The notes: a model not told the origin generated them from the letters alone. A DNA stretch of 64,000 bases from Pycnococcus provasolii (GCA_938743325.2 OW568893.1:310001-374000); one strand, 5' to 3'; shown: positions 41,101-49,693, counted from the stretch's first letter. Made by a program: numbers and translations.

Positions 41101-41185
41101 GGAACACGCGATCGTCGCGTGCGGCGCAGACTCAGACAGCGCGTTGGCGGTGAGGCGATTCTTGCTGAAGAATGGCGCGGCGTAG
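38165..41185 (+). CDS. Fused GT4-GT2 glycosyltransferase
   Basis: A 1006-residue protein joining two glycosyltransferase folds. A hydrophobic signal or anchor lies at about 10-30. The GT4/GT-B domain (about 55-480) shows the N-terminal RVGGMERSI loop, a LRLVFVGGRADGSGG strand and the donor-site SLREAMAMGIPSIAL with its E-x7-E region. The GT2/GT-A domain (from about 549) begins LALLIMVKNEARNIEFTL, then VVDTGSSDGTE and FFFMDAGD as the metal-binding DxD-like site. The C-terminal 250 residues are helical and TPR-like. This GT2 type with a TPR tail is common in bacteria. Likely secretory; acceptor unknown. Start chosen at the ATG before the hydrophobic segment, although the frame stays open upstream. 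Confidence 0.88.
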   Translation: MPTLPCRVRVCVLKVLSVLCVLCALPLSMSMSASTSHNKLSSHSGSMSSSHSPSSGLRVAILHHYLRVGGMERSILHICQHVHRVSGAGVLNTHNNTLHINTPTVFVLTQWDKVMPNNTYTDVHVKIKAMLQRRQCRVNMEFANLMPAPLQAGVEPAHVRVSHPVNVATAARLRDHLRQNYDVVHSFYGGAAFSSVGVDIAFAACVDGVARADAKQPCCGHVASVGAPVPLLPSHAGAVVLADAHFSEHIMAASAVVLEPVAEVRFVEAGADVTQDEAAADRSTQHDIVTVGGAARQSPQKQVPLLVAAVMRAAQHMRDPAKSQASNGPKLRLVFVGGRADGSGGESLRQAAEKEARTHGLLPGSDVIIEANDFPGALDMDAVLPFLARRLDIYVHTSAWDTAAYSLREAMAMGIPSIALKTNAGAEELLAQTTSYPQAGMLVSASNAADGNVVEALAEAIVRLATNATMRAAFSAASHARLQARRATPSEFARAVADAYLRASARAGCQLTEDHSEAALPKPGDTPWAPHRLESVLHARCGPLRQRPLLALLIMVKNEARNIEFTLDSALAFADHVLVVDTGSSDGTESLASAKLNSTIRNRGIVESVPFQTMSATRNHVIARASALFPCTQWFFFMDAGDKLENGASLRSQLSSDDVASHDAMLLTRRWLTPASSEIKSSWDDAVQSARAMYGGSVEDHVWLGVHRPHRGYFYHGDVHDRLVAPRGAPPAACGSGEKAGTDILPSCLVLGRGVLVTQTRDADERRKTSARHAREGFAHLIADVRQSLASGGFEWIHDWDGFGSAPSVAPAAAEARSSLFELARLHAAKGNASLAFGLYQEVAGRWLDPFPYASSATSDDGGSPTCSVEIFLSLLGLAWLGEASKAPWDEVAKYLDRARRCDPMHPEPLAMLAVHHHASGDGEMALTLSRLVLSRARLLDSGKFRWVHRPSVECVAPVLVASHAPSVDVLSAYERRRLEHAIVACGADSDSALAVRRFLLKNGAA

Positions 41186-41685
41186 TGCCGTAAGAGCTGG
41201 ACCTGAGATCCCTCATTCAGTAATAAAGTGTACTTTACTCTGTGTAGCGGTTGTCCATTCACACCATTCACTTTCACCATTCAGCCCATTCATCGGTGCC
41301 ATTCACTGCGCGTTTTTGTACATTGCGCCTGCAGGTGCTTTCGAAGGGTGTATCACTCGATCACCTGGGCGCTTTCTTTCGTTGGCTTAGTAGTGAGGTC
41401 TCCGGTTGCTACCAACGCCCATTATTAGTACTACCCATCCACCCTGCCAGGCTATCATTTCCTATACTGTACATATTTGCCAGGCTCCGTCACTCAAGTG
41501 TTTCCCCCGTCGACCGGGATATTGGGTTTTATTGGTTTTTCGTTCTATGGTGTAACGTTACGTTCAGTTCAATTGATTCAGTTCAGTTCATCAGAGGAAA
41601 GGAACCGGGCAAAAAAACAGGCCTATTCCTTCTTTAAAAAAGATACAGAGGTGGTAACCTTAGTCCATAGGTCTTTACCCAACAG

Positions 41686-41718
41686 GAGCACCCGGTGCTG
41701 AGAGCGCACCGGGTGCTC
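41686..41718. repeat. Perfect 13-bp inverted repeat (hairpin)
   Basis: GAGCACCCGGTGC, a 7-nt loop TGAGAGC, then its exact complement GCACCGGGTGCTC. It lies about 500 bp after the glycosyltransferase stop, too far to be obviously part of that 3' UTR. Confidence 0.85.
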
Positions 41719-41913
41719 GATAGTCGATACTACCTTATGTGCTAAGGTTATCGTAGTCTAACTATCGTAGTCTAAGAAAGGTGCGGGATGAGAGCCCGCT
41801 TGAACTCAAGTCTTCAAGTCGTGCGTGCCTAGAGTACCCGGTACAATTAACCAAGCTTAAGACACTGCACATGGCCTGGCAAGACAGACGTGGCAAGACG
41901 TGGCAAGACATTT

Positions 41914-42123
41914 GTCGTCGTGCCCAGCGTACTTCCTACCTACCCGTAGTGCCCAGCGTGCGCACGCCTGACACCAGTGCCCAGCGTGCCTCGACCAAAA
42001 TTGCAGGTTATAAAACCTCCCCTAACCCTAACCTAACCTCTGGGCCCCGGTAGGCACGCTCCATAGGGGTTTTGGCCGTGTGGCACGTGGGGCACTACGG
42101 GTAGGTACGCTGGGCACTACGAC
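41914..42123. mobile_element. MITE-like 210-bp element with inverted ends and 6-bp duplication
   Basis: The left end GTCGTCGTGCCCAGCGTA and the complement of the right end, GTCGTAGTGCCCAGCGTA, match at 17 of 18 positions. Matching continues (CCTACCCGTAGTGCCC) after a 7-nt length difference, giving terminal inverted repeats of about 34 bp. Both sides are flanked by ACATTT (41908-41913 and 42124-42129), a candidate target-site duplication. The interior has no coding capacity and includes a CCCTAACCCTAACC tract. This fits a nonautonomous DNA transposon; superfamily unknown. Confidence 0.65.
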
Positions 42124-42219
42124 ACATTTCACATTTGTGGCACGGGCAACGGGCAGGCTGCTGCTGCTCGGAGCTCCCCTCATCCCAGGTCAGGGGGGCG
42201 TTTTGTCTTGAGGCAGCCT

Positions 42220-42238
42220 GGGGGGGGGGGGGGGGGGG
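42220..42238 (+). repeat. G19 homopolymer tract
   Basis: Nineteen consecutive G bases about 130 bp upstream of the HIR start codon; possible length error. Confidence 0.9.
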
Positions 42239-42369
42239 CAGGTTCGTCTCGTCGATTTCTCCCGTCCTGTTAAGACCTGTTTGGTTTGGGTTATTTACCC
42301 TCCCTACCGGGTACCCGGGTACGGGTAGTGTACGTATTTCCTTTGCCTCTTTCTCCCATTGTAAATATC

Positions 42370-43400
42370 ATGTCGTGCTGCTACGCGTGTCCCCAGCAAG
42401 GTACCGTGCAGGTGGTCGAGAAGTGCGGCGCATTCAGCTACGTCGCGCAACCTGGATGCCACCTCCTGAACTGCTTATTCGGAGAGGCCGTCGCAGGTAC
42501 CGTGTCGCTCCGAACGCAGATGTTGACGGTCGCCTGCGAGACCAAGACGTTCGACAACGTCTTCGTCATCCTGCGAGTCGCCGTGCAGTACGCCGTCATT
42601 CAAGAGAAGGTGTTCGAGTCCTTCTACAAGCTCTCTAACCCCACCTCGCAGATCGAGGCGTACGTGTACGACGTCGTGCGCTCGAGCGTGCCGAAGATTA
42701 AGCTCGACGACGTCTTCACAACCAAGGACGAGATCTCCGCCAACATCAAGCGCGAACTCACGGAGTCCATGTCGGACTACGGCTTCTACATCCAGGCGAC
42801 GCGTACGTTGACTTGACTTGACTTGCACGCCTTCGTTAGGCTCTTTCGCAGCTTAGGTACTCAAAACATATACAACCTTAACACACGCACACTCGCACGC
42901 ATACGCACACACACACACACACACACGACACAACAGCTATTACGGACATTGACCCGGCACAGGACGTTAAGATGGCCATGAACGAGATCAACAAGCAGCA
43001 GCGCCTGCGCGTCGCGGCAACGGACGAGGGCGAGGCGAACAAGATCCGCGTTTTGAAAATGGCGGAGGCTGAGGCTGGCCAGACTAAGATCCAGGCGGAG
43101 GCGGAGGCGGAGGCGAAGTACCTCGCGGGTACGGGTATCGCCCGTCAGCGCCAGGCGATCATGAACGGCCTTCGCGAGTCCGTGCTTCACTTCAACGAGG
43201 GCGTCAGCGACATTGACACGAAGTCGGTGATGGACATGATGGTTCTCACGCAGTACATGGACACGCTCAAGGACATTGGCGCGCAGGACAAGAGCCACAC
43301 CGTGTTCATTCCTCACAGCGCGCAAGCGGTGGGCGACATCGCGTCGCAGATCCGCGACGGCGTGATGCAAGGCGCGCAAGCGCAGGGCATGAGGCGCTAA
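42370..43400 (+). CDS. HIR: Hypersensitive-induced-reaction (HIR) band-7 protein, two exons
   Basis: SPFH/band-7 family, plasma-membrane microdomain scaffold related to plant HIR1-4. Exons 42370-42802 and 42937-43400 are joined by a 134-bp intron (GTACGT...CAACAG, phase 1), giving 298 residues against about 285 in plants. Visible motifs: [57 protein letters not shown], then across the junction TDIDP, the [17 protein letters not shown] helix and [18 protein letters not shown]. The N-terminus is [11 protein letters not shown]: Cys-rich for palmitoylation but lacking the Gly2 myristoylation site of plant HIRs. A CA repeat fills the 3' part of the intron. Confidence 0.92.
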
Positions 43401-43968
43401 ATCGTAGTCTAACGTTGTGCGAAACTCACCAGGGCTGCCTGCAGCAATATTCGTACCTATTCGTGGTGCAAGCCGCGGCGTGAGGGCCGTGAGCATGTCA
43501 TCAACAACGAGTAAAGAAACGCGCAGCCCGGAGTTTCCGCACGACCCAAACGACCTATTTAACTTTAAATTTAATGGAACAAGCTTATAATAATGAAAGG
43601 CAACGTGTCTAAAACATTCTTTCAGCCATCCTAATCCTTTAAAGTCTCCCGTCCTACCAACCTAATGTCGTCGATAATGGCCACGCTGAACGCCTGGGCA
43701 CGCACATCCCACTTAACTTTACAGTACGGCGAAATCCCATCCCACGCAGTGACACACAGACACAGAGCTGCAAGACGCAGAGGGAAGTAGGGAACCCGGA
43801 AGGAGTTCAGATTTACCACCCTAGAAGGGATCCCCTCCCCCCGTATTTTTCCTTTTTCCAGTCCCTCATCAGGCCATCCCCTGGGGAGATTTATCCGATG
43901 CTGTTATCGGAACACAAGTTCGTGGCTGCGAATCATTGAACATTGTCGTGCTCGCTGCTTTTCTTTTG
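43401..43968. other. Intergenic region between HIR and the SDR gene
   Basis: 568 bp between tandem plus-strand genes. A third copy of ATCGTAGTCTAA lies directly after the HIR stop. The middle (43550-43600) is AT-rich. No gene seen. Confidence 0.45.
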
Positions 43969-44964
43969 ATGCTCGCTGCCCGCTCTCCTTCCGCTCTGCT
44001 CTCGTCTCGTCTCGTCTTCTCGTCGCGCTCTGGCTCTCAATCTTGTCATCGCAGCAATACATTGCGAACTCGAACCATGGCCACGGCATCTTCGCCGTAC
44101 CCCGGCGAATGCGCGCCCCTGCGCGACCAGGGAACGCTCACCGACGCCGACCAAGTCGCGCGATTCGCGTCGGCAGTCGCGAACAACACGACGCGTGTGC
44201 TCGATATCGACGCGGTGTACGAGTCGGAATACCTGAAGGGTGCGCGTGTGCTCATCACAGGGGCGAACCGAGGCGTCGGTCTCGATCTCGCGAAGGAGGC
44301 CGCCTCGAAGGGTGCGGTGGTGATTGGCGCGTGCAGGTCGTCGAGCAAGGAGCTGGACGAGTGCGCGTCCCAGGTGATCACCGGAGTCGACGTCACGAGC
44401 GTGGACGACTGCATGCGCATGGCGGAGAAGCTCTCAGGCGAGGCGCCCGTTGACATCCTGATCAACAACGCGGGCTACTTCCCTGACGGTGCGGACGACT
44501 TCACGTCCGGTCCGGCGTACGAGGAGGCGATCAAGCAGTACGACATCTGCGCGCTCGGCCCGCTTCGAGTTTCGCACGCGCTCGTTTCGAAGGGTTGCAT
44601 CAAGTCTCCTGGCGGTAAGATCATCATGATAACGAGCCAGGGCGGTAGCATCACGTGGCGTCAGGTTCAGAATGCGAACGAGGGAACAGATTACGGCCAT
44701 CACATGGGAAAGGCGGCTGCGAATATGTGCGGTGCTCTGATGGCGGAGGAGCTGCGCGGCAAGGGCATCGCGGTTGCGAATTTGCACCCAGGTTTCAACC
44801 GCACGGACATGACTCGTAAGTACGAGCACATCTGGGACATCGAGGGTGCGGTAGAGGCGAGCGTGGGTGCGAAGCGCGTGTGGCACGAGGTTGGTCGCGT
44901 GACTTTAACCCAAGCAGGTTGTCCTTTTGTGAACTGCGAGGACGGGTTGGAAATTCCAAACTAG
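43969..44964 (+). CDS. Atypical short-chain dehydrogenase/reductase
   Basis: 331 residues. The Rossmann NAD(P) motif is intact (RVLITGANRGVGLDLA), NNAG is present (ILINNAGYFPDG), and the catalytic-strand Ser lies in MITSQGGSITW. The expected Tyr-x3-Lys is not found: the sequence is DYGHHMGKAAANM, placing His four residues before Lys248, with Tyr at minus six. HPGFNRTDM follows as in classical C-factor-like SDRs. Substrate unknown. The first ATG gives a Ser/Arg-rich 36-residue leader that could be an organellar targeting peptide; the second ATG at 44077 (AACCATGG) has a better context and would give a cytosolic form. Confidence 0.85.
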   Translation: MLAARSPSALLSSRLVFSSRSGSQSCHRSNTLRTRTMATASSPYPGECAPLRDQGTLTDADQVARFASAVANNTTRVLDIDAVYESEYLKGARVLITGANRGVGLDLAKEAASKGAVVIGACRSSSKELDECASQVITGVDVTSVDDCMRMAEKLSGEAPVDILINNAGYFPDGADDFTSGPAYEEAIKQYDICALGPLRVSHALVSKGCIKSPGGKIIMITSQGGSITWRQVQNANEGTDYGHHMGKAAANMCGALMAEELRGKGIAVANLHPGFNRTDMTRKYEHIWDIEGAVEASVGAKRVWHEVGRVTLTQAGCPFVNCEDGLEIPN

Positions 44965-45339
44965 TCTTAGCTAACCTTAAGAGTAGAGAACATACATACA
45001 TCCACCACGAGTTACATAGAAATACAAGTACTTCCTTACATACTTCCATACATACCTGCACTTGTAAGTTGACATACATTTACTGACTGTTGACCTTTTT
45101 AAAAAAGGGAACACAGTCATCAGTCAGATACGTAGTTCTATCGTTATCTTGACAACCCAGATAGCCCGGAGCCGAAATCTCCTCCTCCACTCCCTTTCCT
45201 TTCTAACCCCTAACCCCTCGAACTAATCTAACCCCTAATCTCACATCCTCTCCCTTCTTTGGCGTTGTTGGGTAGTACTCTACCCACCCGTTGTCGTCGG
45301 CGGCGCAGTTGGATTCGTTCGCGAATAATCCAAATAAGC
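44965..45339. other. EFL1 promoter region with CTAACCCC tract
   Basis: 375 bp upstream of EFL1. TACATACATAC-type repeats near 44990-45080 are probably the SDR 3' end. Repeated CTAACCCCTAACCCC-like units (about 45205-45240) lie 100-135 bp before the EFL1 ATG, resembling plant telo boxes. No gene seen. Confidence 0.5.
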
Positions 45340-48300
45340 ATGTCTCTGCCACTCGGTTCTTCTGGCCTGGTGCGCAACCTGTGCGTGTTGGCGCACGTCG
45401 ACCACGGCAAGACGACACTTACGGACTCTCTGGTCGCCTCCAACGGGCTCATCCACCCGCGCATGGCGGGCCGACTTCGTTATTTGGATTCCCGTGACGA
45501 CGAACAAGCTCGTGGCATCACCATGAAGGCGTCGTGCGTCTCGCTCCTGTACAACTACAATACTGACAATGGTGGTGGTAATGGTAATGCAGCCTCCTCC
45601 TCCGCTCCACCTACTCCCTCCTACGCAAACGACGCTGTGGCCATCGATACTAATAATGCTTCAAGCACGTCTACGTCTGGTGCTTCCAAGCACGTGCTCC
45701 ACTTAGTCGACAGCCCGGGACACGTCGACTTCGACGCGGAGGCAGCCGCCGCCGCGCGCGTCTCGGACGGCGCGTACGTTGTCGTCGACGCAGCGGAGGG
45801 CGTGCGCGTACAGACGCGCGCATCTTTGAGAAGGTCGTTCGACGAAAGACTCGCGCCTGTGTTAGTCATCAACAAACTCGACCGACTCTTCACGGAACTT
45901 GCCATGTCGCCGCTGGAGGTGTTCCAAAGGTGTCGAAGGCTCGTTGACGACGCGAACGCTGTCATGTCAGCCTTCCACTCCGAGCTGCACCTCGCGGACG
46001 CGGACAACGAGGCGGAGAATGGCGAATCGACGAGCGGTGGCGAAAAGAACGACGAACAGGAATCGCCGTCGCATCGGTACTGGGGAAATCCTGCGCCATT
46101 CGACGCCGCTCGTGGAAACGTGGTCTTCGCGTCGGCGATCGACGGGTGGGCATTCCGAACGTGCGACTTTGCTCGCGTCTACGCGAAAAGGTGGGAATGC
46201 AAAGCTGCGAGTCTGACCAAGGTGCTTTTCGGCGACTATGCGTTCAACCCAAAGACGAAAAAAGTGCTCAAGACGGGCAAGGGTGCGACACCCATGTTCG
46301 CGCAGTTCATCGTCGAGCCGCTTTCCAAAATCTACGCGATTCGCGACGCCAGCATCGCCTCGGGAACCATCGCAAATGGCGAGGAACCGCCGCATGCCGC
46401 GCGCATGAAAGCCATAGCCACTTCGCTAGGACTAGACAAGCTACCTGGAGTTGCCAAAGAACTCGTGCACAGAGACGCGAACGTCGCACTACGCGCTCTC
46501 CTTCAGGCATGGATGCCTCTGGCAGAGACGCTGATGGCGACAGCGGTGGAGTGCTTCCCATGCCCGTCCGAGGCTATGGCATACAGATGGCCCGTACTCT
46601 GTCCATCAGAGGAAACAAGACGTGACGAGGGCGAACAAGGCGAAGGCGTCTTGTTTTTCGTGGCAAAAATGGCAGTCGTGCCGTCCAACCTGCTTGGGCG
46701 CGGTGGAGCGGACGACGAATTGGTGGCATTTGGACGTGTGTTTCGTGGAACGCTGTTGCCTGGACAAAGCCTCTGCGTACTCGGTGAGACGGGACCGCCG
46801 CGATGGGGAACCGCCGAGGCGGTGTACCTGTCCATGGGCAGAGCATTTCACCAGGTCAGCAGTGCCCCGGTGGGCAATCTTGTCGCGGTCGCAGGTCTCG
46901 GCGACGTCGTGGTGAAATCTGCCACGCTTGCGAGCCAACCTGGAGGTACACCTCTCCTTCCACTCAGTCGACATTTCCGAGCCGCGCCTGTCGTACGCGT
47001 CGCCGTGAGTCCGACAAATGGCGTGGCTGATTTGCCACGTCTTGCAGAGGGTCTTCGGCGCCTACACGCCATCGATCCGCTTGTGGAGGTTGTGCTCGCG
47101 GAGAGTGGCGAGCACGTCGTCTGTGCCGCCGGGGAGGTGCACCTTGACACGTGTCTTCGCGATCTGCAGGATGTGTTTGCAAAAGTGCCTGTTACGGCAT
47201 CCGCACCCCTCGTGCAGTTCAAGGAGACGGTGACACATGGCGCTGGTGACGCATGGGGACAGTGGTGTTCCGCCACGAGTGCGGACAGCCGGCTGGTTGT
47301 GCGTGCGCGCGCTCGACCTATGCCGATTGCGATCTCGTCCGCGATTCTCGATCACGCGGTGGAGATAAGCGCACTCTTCTCAACAGGCAACGACGACGAT
47401 ATTGTCGAGGACGGCGAGCTGTCTCCCGAGCAGCAGCAGGAGCGCCAGCAGCAAGTCGTCGACTTTGCAGAGCAGCAGAAGAAAGTGCAGATGTCAGCGG
47501 ATGTAGATCGCGTGCGCGATGCCATCACGCGCGCGTTGAATGAGGTGGAAGATGCGCACTCGGAAGACGCGCGTGACACATGGCGCCAGTTGCTGAGCCG
47601 TCTTTGGGCGTTGGGTTCACGAGGAGGTGTTGCTAATGCGCTTCTCGCCACGGATGAGCAAGGTGCGTCGGAGGCTGCCGCATTCTTAGGACTTGCACAG
47701 AGTACGGAATCTGAGGAAAAGGTTCGAGGGCACTTCGCGTGGCAGGTGCGCGCTGGTTTCCAGCTTGCGTGTGCTGGCGGTCCGCTTTGCGAGGAGCCGC
47801 TGCACGGCGTCTGCTTCGAGGCGGATGTGCAATGGGCCGATGGCATTGGAGCAGATGAAATCGAGGAGTGCACGTCAGATACGACATTCGCGTATCGCAC
47901 GATGCTGCTTTCAAGAGACGTCATGCGTCAGGCTGTGCTTTCTGCGGGACCACGTCTCGTGCAGGCTATGTACTCATGCGAGATCTCGACGTCAAGCGAA
48001 GGTCTCGGTGGAACGTATGCCGCGGTTGGACGTGCACGCGGCCGCGTTGTTAGCGAGACAATGCTGGAGGGTACTGGCGACTTTTTGATTGCCGCCATGT
48101 TGCCCGTCGCGCGCTCTTTCGGCTTCGTTGAGGATCTTCGTTCGCGCAGCGGTGGGAGTGCGAATGCTTCGATGGCATTCAGTCATTGGGAAGAGCTGGA
48201 ATCGGACCCGACCGCTCGCGTGATGGCGGTTGTGGAGGGTGACGAGGACGGCATCGAGGACGAAAGTCTCGGTAATATTGCGGTAGAATACGTGGACAAC

Positions 48301-48384
48301 GTGCGTCGGCGCAAGGGACTCGCGGTGGAAGAGAAGGTGGTGAAGAGCGCAACCAAGCAGCGCACACGCGCGCGGAAAGTGTAA
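45340..48384 (+). CDS. EFL1: EFL1 ribosome-assembly GTPase
   Basis: Elongation-factor-2-like GTPase that, with SBDS, evicts eIF6 from late cytoplasmic pre-60S subunits. 1014 residues, close to the family size (human 1120). G1 AHVDHGKTT at 18-26; RLRYLDSRDDEQARGITMKAS is the EFL1-specific switch I (read as RLRYLDSRDDE plus QARGITMKAS); G3 DSPGHVDF; G4 NKLD. The EFL1-type insertion within the G domain is present (acidic, about 225-260), and EF-G domains III to V follow (for example AAGEVHLDTCLRDL). An acidic Gln-rich insertion lies near 690-715. Intronless. Start set at the first ATG, six residues before the conserved block. Confidence 0.95.
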   Translation: MSLPLGSSGLVRNLCVLAHVDHGKTTLTDSLVASNGLIHPRMAGRLRYLDSRDDEQARGITMKASCVSLLYNYNTDNGGGNGNAASSSAPPTPSYANDAVAIDTNNASSTSTSGASKHVLHLVDSPGHVDFDAEAAAAARVSDGAYVVVDAAEGVRVQTRASLRRSFDERLAPVLVINKLDRLFTELAMSPLEVFQRCRRLVDDANAVMSAFHSELHLADADNEAENGESTSGGEKNDEQESPSHRYWGNPAPFDAARGNVVFASAIDGWAFRTCDFARVYAKRWECKAASLTKVLFGDYAFNPKTKKVLKTGKGATPMFAQFIVEPLSKIYAIRDASIASGTIANGEEPPHAARMKAIATSLGLDKLPGVAKELVHRDANVALRALLQAWMPLAETLMATAVECFPCPSEAMAYRWPVLCPSEETRRDEGEQGEGVLFFVAKMAVVPSNLLGRGGADDELVAFGRVFRGTLLPGQSLCVLGETGPPRWGTAEAVYLSMGRAFHQVSSAPVGNLVAVAGLGDVVVKSATLASQPGGTPLLPLSRHFRAAPVVRVAVSPTNGVADLPRLAEGLRRLHAIDPLVEVVLAESGEHVVCAAGEVHLDTCLRDLQDVFAKVPVTASAPLVQFKETVTHGAGDAWGQWCSATSADSRLVVRARARPMPIAISSAILDHAVEISALFSTGNDDDIVEDGELSPEQQQERQQQVVDFAEQQKKVQMSADVDRVRDAITRALNEVEDAHSEDARDTWRQLLSRLWALGSRGGVANALLATDEQGASEAAAFLGLAQSTESEEKVRGHFAWQVRAGFQLACAGGPLCEEPLHGVCFEADVQWADGIGADEIEECTSDTTFAYRTMLLSRDVMRQAVLSAGPRLVQAMYSCEISTSSEGLGGTYAAVGRARGRVVSETMLEGTGDFLIAAMLPVARSFGFVEDLRSRSGGSANASMAFSHWEELESDPTARVMAVVEGDEDGIEDESLGNIAVEYVDNVRRRKGLAVEEKVVKSATKQRTRARKV

Positions 48385-48459
48385 TTAAATTGAGTGTAAC
48401 TTGTGAAATATTGTATGTTAAAGGAATTCTAATAAGTAAAGTAAGTGAGGTTTTATATC

Positions 48460-49470
48460 CTATTCTGGCAGAATGCCCAAGCCAAGCGGGAACATTCCAA
48501 CAACGCACCCAATGGATACGCCAATCATTGCGCCAGCAACACGAGCATACGAGATGTCCGAGCGACTCGCCCTTGCGTCGGACATGGCGGGTTCCTGAAA
48601 TCCGAGGTCATTTGCACGCTTCTCTATGGAGCTGGCGGCACCCACACCCACGACGTCCGAGAGAAGGTTTCCCAGTCCCGCCGCGGCGAGCGTGCTCAAG
48701 CCTAGGTGGGTTGAGAGGGAGTGGTCGATGAGGTCACCGGCGACAATCATGATAAAGTTGTCCATGAATCCAAAGCCTACGTAAGGAATGGCTGTTGACA
48801 CGAGGACGAGGGTGATGAGCTTGCTTGTTTTCATGGAGTCGCCAGCTTCGTGCCGTTCGCGTATTTTGTGCCTTTCGACGAACGCTCGGAACTCTTCCTT
48901 GGAGACGACGCCGTCGCCGTTTTCGTCGATGCTGTGAAAAATTTGGTCCGCACGCGTGTGCGAGTGCTCGCACACGTTCTCTTCGGAGTCTGTGCTTGTG
49001 TTTGTGTTTGCGTCCGTGTCGTTGATATTTGAGTCGCGCAGTAGGTCGTCCGCCCTTGTAATTTCCCCTAAGAGTGCGCGTCCTTTCGGCGAGAGTGCTC
49101 GCAGTAGCGCTTGGGAACGTTCTGCATCGGCCAGAGCAAATTCCACCGACGACGCGAGTTTGCTGACTGACAGCGCGTCCGTTTCGTGCAGAGCACGGGA
49201 CGCCGCGTTGCCCCTGGAATCCCACGGCTGCCCATTTTGGCTATTCCCATGGCTGCCACGATGGATCCCATGCCACTTATCAATACTACTAGCAAACGGC
49301 CTAGAAAACAACCTACCCACACCAACCGAATAATGCAACCACGAGAATGACGAAGACGAAGACGAAGGGGAAGGCAACGAAACAACTGAAACACGAAGAC
49401 AGGCAGAAACACTCCTCAAAGGAAAGCGAGCACGAGACAAACTTAACAAGCCGACACGCCACACGGACAT
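48460..49470 (-). CDS. TMEM65-like membrane protein with an EF-hand
   Basis: 336 residues. The N-terminus is Ser/Arg-rich and resembles a mitochondrial presequence. A single EF-hand (DENGDGVVSKEEF, about 182-194) precedes the TMEM65 domain: IPYVGFGFMDNFIMIVAGD, STLAAAGLGNLLSDVVGVG and VSIGCVVGMFPLGLG form three membrane helices with family-typical glycines. Animal TMEM65 is a mitochondrial inner-membrane protein linked to Na+/Ca2+ exchange and has no EF-hand that I know of; the added calcium site suggests direct calcium sensing, which is inference. It converges on EFL1 (75 bp) and is divergent from the 2OG oxygenase (223 bp). Confidence 0.88.
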   Translation of the reverse strand: MSVWRVGLLSLSRARFPLRSVSACLRVSVVSLPSPSSSSSSFSWLHYSVGVGRLFSRPFASSIDKWHGIHRGSHGNSQNGQPWDSRGNAASRALHETDALSVSKLASSVEFALADAERSQALLRALSPKGRALLGEITRADDLLRDSNINDTDANTNTSTDSEENVCEHSHTRADQIFHSIDENGDGVVSKEEFRAFVERHKIRERHEAGDSMKTSKLITLVLVSTAIPYVGFGFMDNFIMIVAGDLIDHSLSTHLGLSTLAAAGLGNLLSDVVGVGAASSIEKRANDLGFQEPAMSDARASRSDISYARVAGAMIGVSIGCVVGMFPLGLGILPE

Positions 49471-49566
49471 TTTTTATAAAAAATAGATGTGATGAAGAAA
49501 AGCTTTGGGGCCCAAGAAGAATGGGGTGTGGGGAGGGTGTGGGGGGCATTTTAAAACCCTATTCCG

Positions 49567-49588
49567 TAGGGTTAGGGTTAGGGTTAGG
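49567..49588 (+). repeat. Telomere-like TTAGGG tract between divergent genes
   Basis: TAGGGTTAGGGTTAGGGTTA plus GG, about 105 bp before the 2OG oxygenase start and about 100 bp upstream of the TMEM65-like start on the other strand. Confidence 0.8.
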
Positions 49589-49693
49589 CGGATCCGCCCC
49601 CTGGGTGGGCCCAGCTTTTAAAATAAGGGCGTTTGAAAAAGGGAAACCCCGTTCGCCATTCATTTCCCGCTTTCGCATTATTCTCCCGGGAAC

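Larger units (their letters stand above)
41186..42369. other. Intergenic region with hairpin and MITE-like element
   Basis: 1.18 kb between two plus-strand genes. Features: a 13-bp perfect hairpin (41686-41718), a doubled ATCGTAGTCTAA motif (about 41748-41775, with a third copy just after the HIR stop near 43400), tandem TGGCAAGACG units (about 41877-41908), a MITE-like element (41914-42123) and a G19 tract (42220-42238). No gene is supported. Confidence 0.5.
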
